In this document: positions 52,480-62,732 of the stretch, in pieces
Layout of the letters: the number at the start of each line of letters is the position of its first letter
Numbering within the stretch: position 1 is the stretch's first letter
Assembly (NCBI GenBank): GCA_030620095.1
Contig: JAUTXW010000598.1
Location: 1,353,001 to 1,417,000, forward strand
Reading direction: 5' to 3'
DNA length: 64,000 bases
Source of the DNA: Kuschelorhynchus macadamiae
Taxonomy: Eukaryota; Arthropoda; Insecta; Coleoptera; Curculionidae
Translations under genes and position numbers: made by a program
Notes under the pieces: model-generated
The model's input: the letters and a program-made list of their open reading frames with translations, nothing else
Database searches by the model: none
Told to the model about the DNA's origin: nothing

Positions 52480-53341
52480 TTCCTTTCCTGGTCCACGGTT
52501 TATGCCGCTTAGGTTTGATATTCTTAAGCGGGAAGGCCTTGTTAAAAGCACTTAAAGTTTTATTTAAAAAAGTTCTGAAGTTTGTGTTGACATTATCAGA
52601 TTCAAAATTCCAATTGGTGTTAAAGCAAATATTATGAAATACTGAGAAATTTGCGGCCGAGAAAATTCTGCCCCGATGGCGAGATCTTGGTAAGGGCCTA
52701 ATAGGTAAACTAAACCTGGAAATTACCGCCTCGTGATCGGAAAGACCTGAGTTATAAACCTGTGATTGCACCTCTGATGGAGAAAAATCAGACGCCATGT
52801 AATCGATGATAGAAGAAGAGTTTTTTGAAATTCTAGTTGGCGAGGATACATGCATTGAAAGACCGAAAGAGTCGAATATAGAAATTAGATATTTCTGGAT
52901 GGCACAAACAGTAGCATAGTCAATATTAAAGTCCCCGCATAGAATTTTTTTACCTTTAATCGGTAGGCTGTCTAGCAAACTTACCAAGCTATTTAAAAAT
53001 GATTGTACATCAGAGTTTAGTGATCTATAAATACAAATTACATAAAGATCAAGGTTTTGATTATATACCATAGAGAATTCAAAAGAGCTATCCGCTAACA
53101 AATGATCATATTTAGATACCGACATGAAATCTCCATTTAGGGATAGAATCAGTGTTCCCCCATGAGCTGAGTTTTTTCTGTCATATCTAGCTATTGTGGT
53201 ATACCTCTCAATATAAAAGGGTTCGTTTAGATTCAGCCAGTGCTCAGTAATTGCAACAAGTTGGGGGAACTCCAATTCTTCCAGAAATAGGTACAACTCG
53301 TCAGTTTTATTTCTTAGAGAAGCAATATTAATTAGAACCAT
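52480..53341 (-). CDS. LINE-C copy 3 endonuclease domain
   Basis: APE-type endonuclease from MVLINIASLRNKTDELYLFL: INIASLRNK (Asn), AITEHWL (Glu), IARYDRKNSAHGGTLILS, LDLYVICIYRS, KILCGDFNIDYA (Asp), SSIIDYMASD, SGLSDHEAVIS (Asp-His). It nicks target DNA to prime reverse transcription. Open to KPWTRKGIRISAKK (about 52465), where a one-base change in a T run shifts the frame relative to the RT; copy 2 has one base fewer there and reads through. Confidence 0.85.
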
Positions 53342-53403
53342 ATTAAGACTAGTAACAACAGGAAGTTTTGAGGAAACTAGTTCCTCAGGACAGGTCGTGT
53401 TTT

Positions 53404-54110
53404 CTAAAAATTTTTTTTGGGAGAGTTGCTGGTAAAATAGTTTTTATGGCATTCTCTGGTCCTCTGAAGATGGATCGATCTGTCCGAAGATATGTAGGAT
53501 CCATAGGCTGCAAGATCCGCTTCCACTTCTGCTGCGTTAAATCCGTAAGCAGCATGAAAATCGAAATATATCTTATGTAGGGTTCTATAATCTATAGGAA
53601 TGCCTTCAGAAGCCAAAAACAGTCTGGTGCTTGTATTTGTAAACCCTTCAAAGTGAATTGGCGCAGGTTGGTCGTGCAGGAAGGCGAGATATAACTTGAA
53701 GGCCTTTAAAATGGCTGGTTCTCTTAGTCTAGACATGAGGAAACGGTTATCAGAACTTTTTTCGGTTCGCGTAAGCTTCACTGTTGGGGGAGACATTGGA
53801 CCAAAAATAGGTTCTTGGTCAGTAGGAGCTTTCTTGGAAAGACTATAGCAGTTGTCGCTCAACAAGACATTTGCTTTGCAGGCAGCAATGGCCTCTTTGT
53901 CAGAAGATATTATAGTGCCCTTTTGAGAAATTGGAGAGGAGACAACCAGTGAACTGACGGAGCTCGAGTTGGTGGGCAGTTTTTTCGGTGTGGAGGGAGG
54001 TGGGAGGTTCGGTGTAGATTTTTCTGTAAGTTCGGATACAGCTGACCGTTTTATTACTGGATTCTCCCCTTTCCAAAAATATATAATTTGTCTATATTCG
54101 GAAGAGTAGT
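53404..54110 (-). pseudogene. LINE-C copy 3 ORF1-like protein, 5' incomplete
   Basis: Open frame on the minus strand from about 54110: YRQIIYFWKGENPVIKRSAV, a Ser/Pro-rich part, KEAIAACKANVLLSDNCYSL, FKLYLAFLHDQPAPIHFEGF, EGIPIDYRTLHKIYFDFHAA, EVEADLAAYGSYISSDRSIH, ending SNSPKKNF. No zinc knuckle, unlike LINE-D ORF1. No ATG near the start and a stop just upstream, so either the element is truncated or initiation is at M53865. Function presumably RNA binding, by position only. Confidence 0.6.
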
Positions 54111-54256
54111 TTTTGACTTATTTACACTTTAAAGTTACTACATATGACAATTTTATAGATATGTAGCCATACTTAAATCTCGGTACCCATGAAATGATGA
54201 AATATCAACTAAAAACAAAGAAGCCCTGTTGGACAGAACACAATTTGTATAAAAAA

Positions 54257-54263
<7 letters not shown>

Positions 54264-54317
<54 letters not shown>
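54264..54317. repeat. (TA)n microsatellite, left of M7
   Basis: Alternating TA ending directly at the CAGG of mariner M7. Confidence 0.93.
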
Positions 54318-54320
<3 letters not shown>

Positions 54321-54790
54321 GATGTCCCGAATTGCAGTGTCCAAACTTTAACAGCGCATTCTGCATTCAAAATAAGCCCTAATTTTCTATCGCCAAATGC
54401 TTCGTTTTCGAAATACAGGGTGTTAAAGTTTTAAGAAAAAAATTGTTTTTTAGTCATAACTTTTTTATTACTTGAGATATTGTTATTAAATTTGGTAAAC
54501 AGCCTTGGAGTAACAAAAGGCACTTTTTGATTTGAAATATTTTTTAATTTTTCATCATTGGCGTCCGTACGGGATTTTTTATTGAATATTCTTGAAGAAA
54601 AAATGGTACTCTACTGCTTTTTCTGAAAACAAAAATCATTCCTAAAATCCCCACTCAGTTTGGAGCAAATTTGATCCCCTGTCTTTTTTTCGTGCGGTGT
54701 AAGGATTTCGAGTAAAAAACTAAAAATGATTTTTATGTATGGCATAGTTAAAATTTCCATTATTGTTAATTTCAGTAGCAAAACCTTTAA

Positions 54791-55058
54791 GGTGGGATTG
54801 TAACAGCAAGTTTTTAAAATTATTTGGTTTCCGATATTTATTTCATGCATTCCGGGTGAGTTCATAATTTCTGAACAACGTATGTAGGGTTTCTAAAATT
54901 AAAGCTTGTCTGACAACTAAGGAGAGATGACGTCATCGACCCGTTGTAATGGAGATTTGCATTATGTTTGGGTTATCAGGGTGACATCGCAGAAGTTAGC
55001 AGGCAACCTATTAAAATCTAATGTCCTTGGTACTTACCATCATTCCTTCATTGTCGAC
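54791..55058. mobile_element. Unidentified 268-bp insertion in the left arm of M7
   Basis: The right arm reads ctttaacatcttggtatg without it. No obvious terminal repeats or coding. Inserted after the two arms had become alike. Confidence 0.5.
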
Positions 55059-55346
55059 TCTTGGTATGCCATGATTGCATTTTTGTGATAATTGGACAAT
55101 TGCTAGGTTCGTCTTTAAAGTATGACAGATGAGTTTATAATTCTAAAATCGTCGATTCATTTTGTAAAACGGTAATTAGAATTAATTCAATTTTGAAGAT
55201 GATACTTCATTTTACAGAAACTACTCTTTACTAAGTTCGTAATTCATTTTACCAAAACTAGAATTCATAACTTTATTAACTTAGATCGTGAAAAAAATTT
55301 ATACAGCACTTTAAATATCATTAAGGATTAATGTGGGCCTTAAAAT

Positions 55347-56412
55347 TCACAATAATTGCTCAAAATGGGCTCCTCTAACTTCGACACATTTTCGGCATAT
55401 GCTCTTAACTGTGTCAGTGGCATGGCGTATAAAATTCGTATTGGCTCGCAAAGTTTCACAGGCTTGCTCTATCCTTAGAATCAGTTCTTCTCTTGTATGA
55501 ACCGGTCTGGAATAAACTAAATTTTTCAAATAACCCCACACAAAGAAGTTGACAGGTGTGAGGTCAGGGGAACGTGGTGGCCAGGCTGTAGCTCCTAATC
55601 GTCTAATCCACCGTTCTGGATAATTATTATTTAACCACTCGCGATTTACAAGTGCAAAATGCGCGGGAGCCTCGTCCATTTGAATCCAGAATTCGTTTCT
55701 AAGATTTAGAGGAATATTTTCTAGATATTGAAATAACTCATTTTGCAGAAAATCATTAAATAACTGTCCATCTAGGCGTGGTGATAGAATATGGGGCCCG
55801 CAAAAAATTCAATTTTTCATTTACTACACCACACCAAACATTAACAGAAAATTCTTGCTGAAATGCTCTAGTTCGTACAACACGTGGATTGTCATGGCTC
55901 CAGATTCATAAATTATGGAAATTTACTGAACCGCTTCGGGTAAATGTGGCTTCATCAGTCCATAAAATTTTTTCGGCATCACCAGGTTGTAAGTTTTGAA
56001 CTGGCTGCATCTGAAATGGCTTCCTGTGATCTTTCCTCAAAACGCGATGAACCTTATCTTTAGAAACAAAAACTGCGTTGCCTTGTAAATTATGAGCTGC
56101 TCTTCGTAGGCTTAATGTCCTATCGTTGTCAAACTTATTTAAAATTACGTTTCGATATTGTTCATTTCTCCTACCTTCGTTTCTCGGATTCTTTTTGAGT
56201 CCAAAATTTCTGAGCATTAAATGCATTTTAATGAAAACTTGTTTGCAAGGTAATCTGAACATTAAATGCATTTTAACGAAAACTTGTTTGCAAGGTAATC
56301 TTCTATTTGGAAATCTTCGTTGGTATTCCCGTACTGCTGCATTTGCATTTCCATTACAGAAACCATAAACGAAATGAATATCAGCATACTCAACGTTACT
56401 GAATAACACCAT
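55347..56412 (-). pseudogene. M7 transposase, decayed, third catalytic Asp changed
   Basis: MVLFSNVEYADIHFVYGFCN starts at 56412, with REYQRRFPNRRLPCKQVF (DUF4817-like). A 16-codon stretch (LPCKQVFVKMHLMFR) is tandemly doubled at 56219-56306. Then DNDRTLSLRRAAHNLQ, RVLRKDHRKPFQMQPVQNLQ, a deletion, and KILWTDEATFTRSG (first Asp). 55905-55680 is frameshifted; after it QMDEAPAHFALV (second Asp) and RSPDLTPVNFFVWG, where the third Asp is Asn. Ends HFEQLL. Inactive. Confidence 0.85.
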
Positions 56413-57051
56413 TTTGAAATCCCTAGTTAGACTGATAATTATCTTTTTGTATAAACTGTAATGTACCTGACATTTATTTACTCTAAAAACTCAAATGTCA
56501 CACTTTAAAGACGAAACTAGCAATTGTTCAATTGTCACAAAAATGCAATCATGACATACCAAGATGTTAAAGGTTTTGCCACTGAAATAATTAACAATAA
56601 TGGAAATTTTAACTACGCCATACATAAAAATAGTTTTTAGTTTTTAACTCGAAATCCTTGCATCGCACGAAAAAAAGGCAAGGGATCAAATTTGCTCCAA
56701 ACTGAGTGGGGATTTTAGGAATGATTTTTGTTTTCAGAAAAAGCAGTAGCGTACCATTTTTTCTTCAAGAATATTCAATAAAAAATCCTGTACGGACGCC
56801 ACTGATAAAGAATTAAAAAATATTTCAAATCAAAAAATGCCTTTTGTTACTCAAATGCTGTTTACCAAATTTAATAACAATATCTCAAGTACTAAAAAAG
56901 TTATGACTAAATAACAATTTTTTTCTTAAAACTTTAACACCCTGTATTTCGAAAACGAAGCATTTGCCGATATATGTTTATATAGAAAATTAGGGCTTAT
57001 TTTGAATGCAGAATGCGCTGTGAAAGTTTGGACACTGCAATTCGGGACACC

Positions 57052-57054
<3 letters not shown>

Positions 57055-57119
<65 letters not shown>
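57055..57119. repeat. (TA)n microsatellite, right of M7
   Basis: 65 bp of TA starting at the last base of M7. Confidence 0.95.
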
Positions 57120-57122
<3 letters not shown>

Positions 57123-57690
57123 TGCTAGGGTAACAAGTACTTACACAAGTCAAAACAGTGGGAAGCAATAAAAGGATTACAAAATAATTAAATTTACAAA
57201 TATAATAATCCGAGTAAACATTGAAAAGTAAAAAAAACAAATTTACAGATGTTTCACTATCCGATACAATATATAAAAATAAAAATATACGGGTAGAAGT
57301 CCGTGAGACATTTTAAGTAAAAATACAACACAATTAAGAGACAGAACTATCATAGTAAATATATAAAAAATAAATATATAAAACTTTACAGCTAGAAGTC
57401 AGTGAGACAATTAAACTAAGATACCATACAAACAACAGATAAAATTTCACTAAAAAGAAACCTAACATATAAAAACTGCATCACTTATTAAATGTTTAAA
57501 TTACGGTTAAGGAACTCATTTACAGAGTAGAACGCCCGACCCCCGAGAAGTGTCTTAATTTTATTCTTATAACTATTGATCGGCAAGTATCTCAAACTCT
57601 CAGGAAGTTTATTAAAAAACATGACAATTCCGATACATGTGAACATGTCTATATGGAAATAAACGATTTGATTTGATTTGGTTTTCTTCT
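57120..57690 (-). pseudogene. LINE-H: C-terminal end and 3' untranslated region of a LINE
   Basis: Minus strand, 57645-57495: GIVMFFNKLPESLRYLPINS, KIKTLLGGRAFYSVNEFLN, the C-terminal pattern (FN.LP...F...L....Y.VNEFL) found in CR1/Jockey-type LINEs. 57120-57490 is its AT-rich 3' region. On the plus strand, tatggaaataaacgatttga (57652-57672) looks like the tail of a further LINE in the opposite direction. Confidence 0.6.
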
Positions 57691-58139
57691 AAGAAAATAG
57701 ACTAATCTTCTTTAACTGTATAAAACATGCTTTTTTTGTGCATATTCAACAGACAACAGGTAAAGAGCCTTCATCTTTTCAGTTATCTCCCAAGATAACT
57801 TATTTCAAGAACTAACTGTAAGACCAGATATCTCATTAATATTCTGTAATTTTAAATCAGGCCCTATTAATTCTGGTAACCTATGTGTAACTGAAATATT
57901 TTTGTTTTTTTCTTTCGACGTTAATTTGTTTGCCCGTTTTACTGCTTTTCCCAGAGACTGAGGCTTGAAAGCTAAAAAATATTGCTTATTCTGCATTTCG
58001 ACTTCTTTCTTTCCCTGTATAGTCTTTTGCCTCACTTAAATTTTTTGACGAATTTGGAATTCTTCGTCATTTCTCGCCAATATTTTTAATTTTTCTCTTT
58101 ATTTTTATGGACTTGCAGCATTTTTATTTAAATAATTTT
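57691..58139. other. Unassigned stretch with a small minus-strand ORF
   Basis: A 76-codon minus-strand ORF (58035-57805; EMQNKQYFLAFKPQSLGKAV) is open but matches no family I recognise; it may be chance or a decayed element. Nothing else is visible. Confidence 0.3.
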
Positions 58140-58153
58140 GCTTTAGGTACTTA

Positions 58154-58600
58154 TTGCATTTGCATTTATTTAATGTAAAATTTAAGTTAAAAGTTTTAAC
58201 AGGGGCAGGAGTAAGCATATTGGGTGAAACTGATGTTTTTGTTAAAGTTAAAGACCATGTTTTAAATTTACCATTTGTAGTTTTAGATAGTAGTCATAAA
58301 TTTACACCATTACTTGGTCGTAACTGGTTGAATATTTTAAATCCAGAAACAACAGTTATTGTCTATTAATTGTTTACATTTGTCAGAAAAATATCAGTCT
58401 AAATCTGAGTCAAACGATCAGTCTGTAAGTGTAACTCTGTTAGAGTCTTGTCAGTCGAGTTATTCATCTAATAGTGTCTTAAAAGAGTCAACTAGTCAAG
58501 ATATTGTGTCAAAAGAGTCTATTAATCAGAATAAATGTAAAAATTCAGGTCCAGGTCTATCAAAAAAAAATTAATTTTGTAAAAGAGTTGTCTGAAGTTG
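58154..58600 (+). pseudogene. Gypsy pol: aspartic protease end and linker
   Basis: FKLKVLTGAGVSILGETDVF and FVVLDSSHKFTPLLGRNWLN are the flap and C-terminal GRNWL of a retropepsin; the usual catalytic DTG is replaced by TGAG here, or lies beyond the truncation. Stop at 58367, then a Ser-rich linker in other frames. Broken. Confidence 0.7.
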
Positions 58601-59985
58601 AGTCAAAAATAAAAAGTTTGATTTTGTCTTTAAAAACTAAGTTTAAAAATGTTTTTGATGAGAATGCACAATCTAGTATAAAACATTTTAAAGTAGAGCT
58701 AAACCTTAAGAAGGGTGCAAAACCAGTTTTTCATCGAGCATATGATATGCCATTTTCTTTAAAAACAAAAGTAGAGAATGAAATAAAAAAAATGTGTGAT
58801 TCAGGCATCTTAACAAAAGTTTCTTTTAGTAATTGGGCAAGTCCAATAGTGGTAGTACCAAAGAAAAATAGTTCAGAAATTAGAATTTGTGTGGATTTTA
58901 AAAAATCCAGCAATAGATGCTGATCACTGTGTTTTGCCTCGTCCTGAGGATATCTATGCTGGTATGGCGGGAAATAATTATTTTTCAGTCATAGATCTTA
59001 AAGGAGCTTACCAACAGCTTGAGCTTAGTAGTAATTCTCAAGAGTTGCTAGTCATTAATACCCACCTTGGTCTGTTTTCGTTTTAATAGGTTGACATTTG
59101 GTATCAACGCTGCACCAGGTAAGTTTCAGACCATAATGGATAGTATTTTAGCTGGTTTGTTAAAAACCAAATGTTATTTAGATGATATTATTTGTTATGG
59201 GTCAACATTAGAAGAATGTAATAAGAATGTTGTAAATGTTTTAAAAAGACTTGAACAGTACAATGTTAAAGTTAATCACAAAAAATGTAATTTTTTTAAA
59301 ACTAGTGTAGAATTTTTAGGCCATATTATTGATTCTTTTGGTGTTCATCCTACAAAAGAAAAGATTAAAGCTATAAAATCAGCGCCTTCGCCAAAAAATC
59401 TTACAGAATTAAAATCTTATTTAGGGCTTTTAAATTATTACATTAAGTTTATTCCTATGCTATCTTCCAAATTAAAACCTTTGTATGATTTATGCAAAAC
59501 GAATTTAGATTTTTTAAATGATTGAACGGAAGAATGTGAGGATATTTTTCAGTTGAGTAAAGATTTATTAACATCTGATAATGTTTTAACGCATTATGAC
59601 CCAAGTAAACCCATATTTGTAACGTGTGACTCAAGTAGCTATGGTGTTGGGGCAGTCCTTAGTCATGTGGTTGACGGTTTAGAAAAACCAGTTTTATTTG
59701 CATCTAGCACTCTTACTACAACAGAGCAAAAATACAGTAACTTAGAGAGGGAAGCATTTAGCTATAATTTTTGGAGTAAAAAAGTTTCACAAATATATTT
59801 ATGGGCGTAAGTTCATTTTAATTACTGACCATCAACCACTTCAATTCATCTTTGCAAAAAATAAAAATATACCAACAACTGCTACCTCAAGAATAACTCG
59901 ATGGGCAATTACTCTGTCAGGTTATAATTATGACATCATTTATAAAAAAGGCAAATCCATTTCAAATGCTGATGGATTATCTCGT
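58560..59985 (+). pseudogene. Gypsy pol: reverse transcriptase and RNase H, frameshifted
   Basis: KFKNVFDENAQSSIKHFKVE, KPVFHRAYDMPFSLKTKVEN, WASPIVVVPKKNSSEIRICV; small deletion and frameshift near 58905; DHCVLPRPEDIYAGMAGNNY, FSVIDLKGAYQQLEL (first Asp); one-base insertion near 59083; RLTFGINAAPGKFQTIMD, LKTKCYLDDIICYG (YLDD), FLGHIIDSFGVHPTKEKI, LGLLNYYIKFIP. A TGA in place of Trp lies at 59523; then RNase H, PIFVTCDSSSYGVGAVLSHV, frameshift near 59800, LITDHQPLQFIF, RWAITLSGYNYDIIY, ISNADGLSRLP. At least four lesions. Confidence 0.9.
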
Positions 59986-61440
59986 TTGCCATTAGACCAA
60001 CAAACTAAAATAGATGAGTATCTTTTTTCTTTTAACTTGATTAATGAAATTCCCTTAAATTCAGATGATATTAAAAAAGCCTCCTATAGAGACTTGTTGT
60101 TTATTAAAGTAAAAGATATTCAGTCTGGATGGCCAAGTAGTGTTGAGGATGAAAATTTAAAATCTTTCTTTAAGCGTAAAAACGAGCTTTCAGTAGAACA
60201 AGATTGTATATTATTAGGAAATAGGGTAGTTATACCGGAATCACTAAGGTTAAAGGTTTTAAACATTTTTCATGAGCAACACTCCGGTATTGTTCGCACT
60301 AAAATGCTAATTAGATCATACTGTTGGTGGCCTTATATCAATAATGATATAGAAAAATTTATAGCTTCTTGTAACATCTGTCAAGAAAATCAAAATTTTA
60401 CCAGAAGTAATGATCATGTTTCTTGGCCAGAAGCACCTCATAATTTTTTTAGAATATTCATAGACTTTTTAAAACTTTTTAATTTTACATTTTTGCTTGT
60501 CTATGATCAAAAATCAAAGTGGTTAGATGTTAAGCTTATGAATAATAGTACAGTGGCCTCAGAAACAATAGCAAAATTAAAAGAAGTATTTTCAAATTTT
60601 GGGCTTCCAGTAGAATTAGTCTCTGATGGTGGACCACCATTTAATTCAACTGAGTTTGTTCATTTTTGCCAAGCAAATGGCATAACGCCAATTAAATCTC
60701 CTCCTGGGCATCCGCCTAGCAATGGTTTTGCTGAAAGGGCAGTACAAATAGTAAAAAAAGATTTAAAAAAAGCTTTATTTACTGTTGATAAAGAAAATGT
60801 AACAGAACAAACAATGTTGCTAAAATTATCAAGTTTTCTATTTTCATACAGAAATACTCCCTCAACAATGACAGGTGTTACTCCTTCTGAATGTGTTTTA
60901 AAATTAAGACCTAGAACCAGGTTTGATTTGCTTAAACCATCTGGACGTAGTAAGTATGTTAGAGGTAGTTCTAATAAAGTTTTAAAGTCCCGGAAATTAT
61001 TTAAGTTAAATGAATTAGTCTATGTAAAAAATAATCGAAACAAACAGTGGCAGAAAGATAAAGTTGTTAAAATTTTAAGTTATTGTACTTATTTAGTCCA
61101 AGTAGATTCTGTAATTAAATTTCTACATGCAGATTTCTTAAGAAATGACTTAAGTGATTCAGTTTATTTACAAAATGATGTACAAGTTGCTACAAATATA
61201 AGTAATGATAATGTGTTTCAAAGTGCAACTAAGGACATAATAAGTGCGCAATCTCCAGTTACTGGGTCAACAGAATCACGAAATATTGAAGGCCCTTCTA
61301 CTTCTGGGTCACCAGTACTGGAAAATGTTTCATTAGAATCTAGTGTGACTAAAGTTAGTACTCCAAGGGTTGTTAATGCTACTCCCCAAATCTCAAGATT
61401 TGGAAGAGTTATTAAACCTAAGTCTAGATTAGATCTCTAA
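59986..61440 (+). CDS. Gypsy pol: integrase, open
   Basis: Open frame of 484 codons continuing from RNase H (SNADGLSRLPLDQ). Zinc finger H-x3-H...C-x2-C (FHEQHSG, SCNICQEN, residues about 95-140); catalytic core with IFIDFLKLF (Asp), ELVSDGGPPFNSTEF (Asp) and PSNGFAERAVQIVKK (Glu), residues about 165-260; then a basic C-terminal part (VYVKNNRNKQWQKDKVVKIL) of the type seen in K02A2.6-like Gypsy elements, and a Ser/Thr-rich tail. It joins element DNA to the host. The only intact domain of this element. Confidence 0.9.
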   Translation: MPLDQQTKIDEYLFSFNLINEIPLNSDDIKKASYRDLLFIKVKDIQSGWPSSVEDENLKSFFKRKNELSVEQDCILLGNRVVIPESLRLKVLNIFHEQHSGIVRTKMLIRSYCWWPYINNDIEKFIASCNICQENQNFTRSNDHVSWPEAPHNFFRIFIDFLKLFNFTFLLVYDQKSKWLDVKLMNNSTVASETIAKLKEVFSNFGLPVELVSDGGPPFNSTEFVHFCQANGITPIKSPPGHPPSNGFAERAVQIVKKDLKKALFTVDKENVTEQTMLLKLSSFLFSYRNTPSTMTGVTPSECVLKLRPRTRFDLLKPSGRSKYVRGSSNKVLKSRKLFKLNELVYVKNNRNKQWQKDKVVKILSYCTYLVQVDSVIKFLHADFLRNDLSDSVYLQNDVQVATNISNDNVFQSATKDIISAQSPVTGSTESRNIEGPSTSGSPVLENVSLESSVTKVSTPRVVNATPQISRFGRVIKPKSRLDL

Positions 61441-61444
61441 TATA

Positions 61445-61456
61445 GAAGGGGGGAAA
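61445..61456 (+). promoter_or_regulatory. Polypurine tract of the Gypsy element
   Basis: gaaggggggaaa directly before the LTR start; the primer for plus-strand DNA synthesis in LTR elements. Confidence 0.8.
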
Positions 61457-61658
61457 TGTTGTGAATACAACCTAACGCAGTTAGTGTAGGCACACCTTAA
61501 GATTAGTTCAAAATGTCATCCGTCAATAAGTCCTTGAGTCGACAGTAAGCTGTCAACTGGCTACTCAACTGATGTTCTTAGTTTTAAGTTTTGTCCGGCT
61601 TTGTTGAATAAAGTGCTACTTAATTAGTCTTATGTGTATTATTTGAGAATACATAACA
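61457..61658 (+). repeat. 3' LTR of the Gypsy element, 202 bp
   Basis: Begins TGTTGTGAATACA and ends ACATAACA, giving TGTT...AACA inverted tips. AATAAA at 61609-61614. No 5' partner in the window, so age cannot be taken from LTR divergence. Confidence 0.8.
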
Positions 61659-61669
61659 CTTATAATGCA

Positions 61670-62732
61670 AATTTGCCAGTGCCGATTGCGCATTTATATT
61701 GGCAAGCTATTGATTTGGTAGATAACATTTGATTGTTCAAAGTGAATTAAATGATTTAGTATCTGATTTGTGGTTTTCCAAGCAACAGTCAGAACTTCTG
61801 GGTACCCGTCTTAAGGAATGGAACAGATTGACCAAAGAAACAAAAATTACGAATTTCAGAAAAAGATATGCTATGTTTTCCGAATTCTATAGTATGGAAA
61901 ATTCGTTGTGCGGGTGTACTGATATAGACAGTTTAATGTAGGAACTTGATATTGAACATTCTCCCCGTGAGTGGCGCTTATTCATAGACTCGTCTAAATA
62001 TAGCTTAAAATTTGTGTTATTGCATAATGGAAATTTAAAACCCTCTATACCAGTTGCAATAAAAGAAAATTATGAAAATGTGCGCACGATTTTGGATAAA
62101 ATAAACTACAATAGGTATAAATGGCAGATATGTGGGAACAGAAAAGTTATAGCGATTTTAGTAGGACTTCAGGGGGATTTACAAAATATTGCTGTTTTCT
62201 TTGTTTATGGGACCATCGTGCAATAAATCAGCATTATGTAACAAAAATTTGGTCAGAAAGAAGCGAATTTCAACTGGGATCTCAAAATGTTAAAATACCT
62301 CTTGTTGATCCCAAAAATGTCCTTTTGCCTCCTCTTCACATTAAACTTGGGCTGATGAAAAACTTTGTGAAGGCTTTGAATAAAGATGGTGATGGATTTA
62401 AATACCTAAGACAAGTCTTTCCCCAGTTAAGTGATGTCAAATTAAAAGGAGGCATTTTTATTGGGCCACAAATCAGAAAATTGCTGGACGATGTCAATTT
62501 TACGGAAAAGCTTACCAGGCAGGAACTCAGAGCATGGAATTCATTTGATAATGTAGTAAGAGGATTTTTAGGCAACAATGTGGTTGAAAATTATGAACAA
62601 TTAGTTAATGAACTCTTAGATGCCTATAAAGCGCTTGGTGCCAGAATGTCATTAAAATTTCACTTCCTCCATTCTCATCTGTCATTTTTTCCTAAAAGTT
62701 TGGGAACTGTTAGTGATAGTGATGTAAAATAA
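61670..62732 (+). pseudogene. Orphan transposase-like gene, family without a name known to me
   Basis: Pieces in three frames: VQSELNDLVSDLWFSKQQSE, KEWNRLTKETKITNFRKRYA, stop at 61940, ELDIEHSPREWRLFIDSSKY with SLKFVLLHNGNLKPSIPVA, NYNRYKWQICGNRKVIAILV, a frameshift near 62160, GGFTKYCCFLCLWDHRAINQ, VPLVDPKNVLLPPLHIKLGL-like PLVDPKNV, MKNFVKALNKDGDGFKYLRQ, GGIFIGPQIRKLLDD, LRAWNSFDNVVRGFLGNNVV, SLKFHFLHSHLSFFP. I remember this family as common, multicopy and unnamed in arthropod genomes; I know no function. RLFIDSS and HFLHSHL look like DDE-type core pieces. It stops short of a further conserved end. Confidence 0.55.

Larger units (their letters stand above)
50056..54115 (-). mobile_element. 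LINE-C copy 3, nearly full length
   Basis: Minus-strand element of about 4 kb with ORF1-like region (54.1-53.4 kb), endonuclease (53341-52480) and RT (52551-50695), a 3' untranslated region of about 600 bp and a (TTTG)n-like 3' tail (caaacaaacaaacaaaagta inverted, 50066-50085). The most complete member of the family in the window. Confidence 0.88.
54318..57054 (-). mobile_element. Mariner M7: DD41D-type element in (TA)n
   Basis: Ends CAGGATGTCCCGAATTGCAG (54318) and CAGGGTGTCCCGAATTGCAG (inverse from 57054), both next to (TA)n. Arms match over at least 560 bp (54318 to about 55145, about 56470 to 57054), with an inner terminus-like site (tacagggtgttaaag, 54415; mirror 56934-56946). The left arm has an extra 268 bp (54791-55058) and the right an extra atataaacatata near 56975. 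Confidence 0.87.
58140..61658 (+). mobile_element. Ty3/Gypsy LTR retrotransposon, 5'-truncated with 3' LTR
   Basis: Order protease, RT, RNase H, integrase on the plus strand, followed by a purine tract and a 3' LTR. Integrase after RNase H places it in Ty3/Gypsy. The 5' LTR, primer site and gag are absent; sequence starts in the protease. Confidence 0.9.

Noticed and set aside
57805..58035. 76-codon minus-strand ORF considered as a host exon
   Set aside because: No family recognised, no convincing splice sites, and retroelements on both sides.
58154..61658. The Gypsy element considered as an endogenous retrovirus with an env gene
   Set aside because: No envelope-like ORF lies between integrase and the 3' LTR; the integrase frame ends 16 bp before the LTR.
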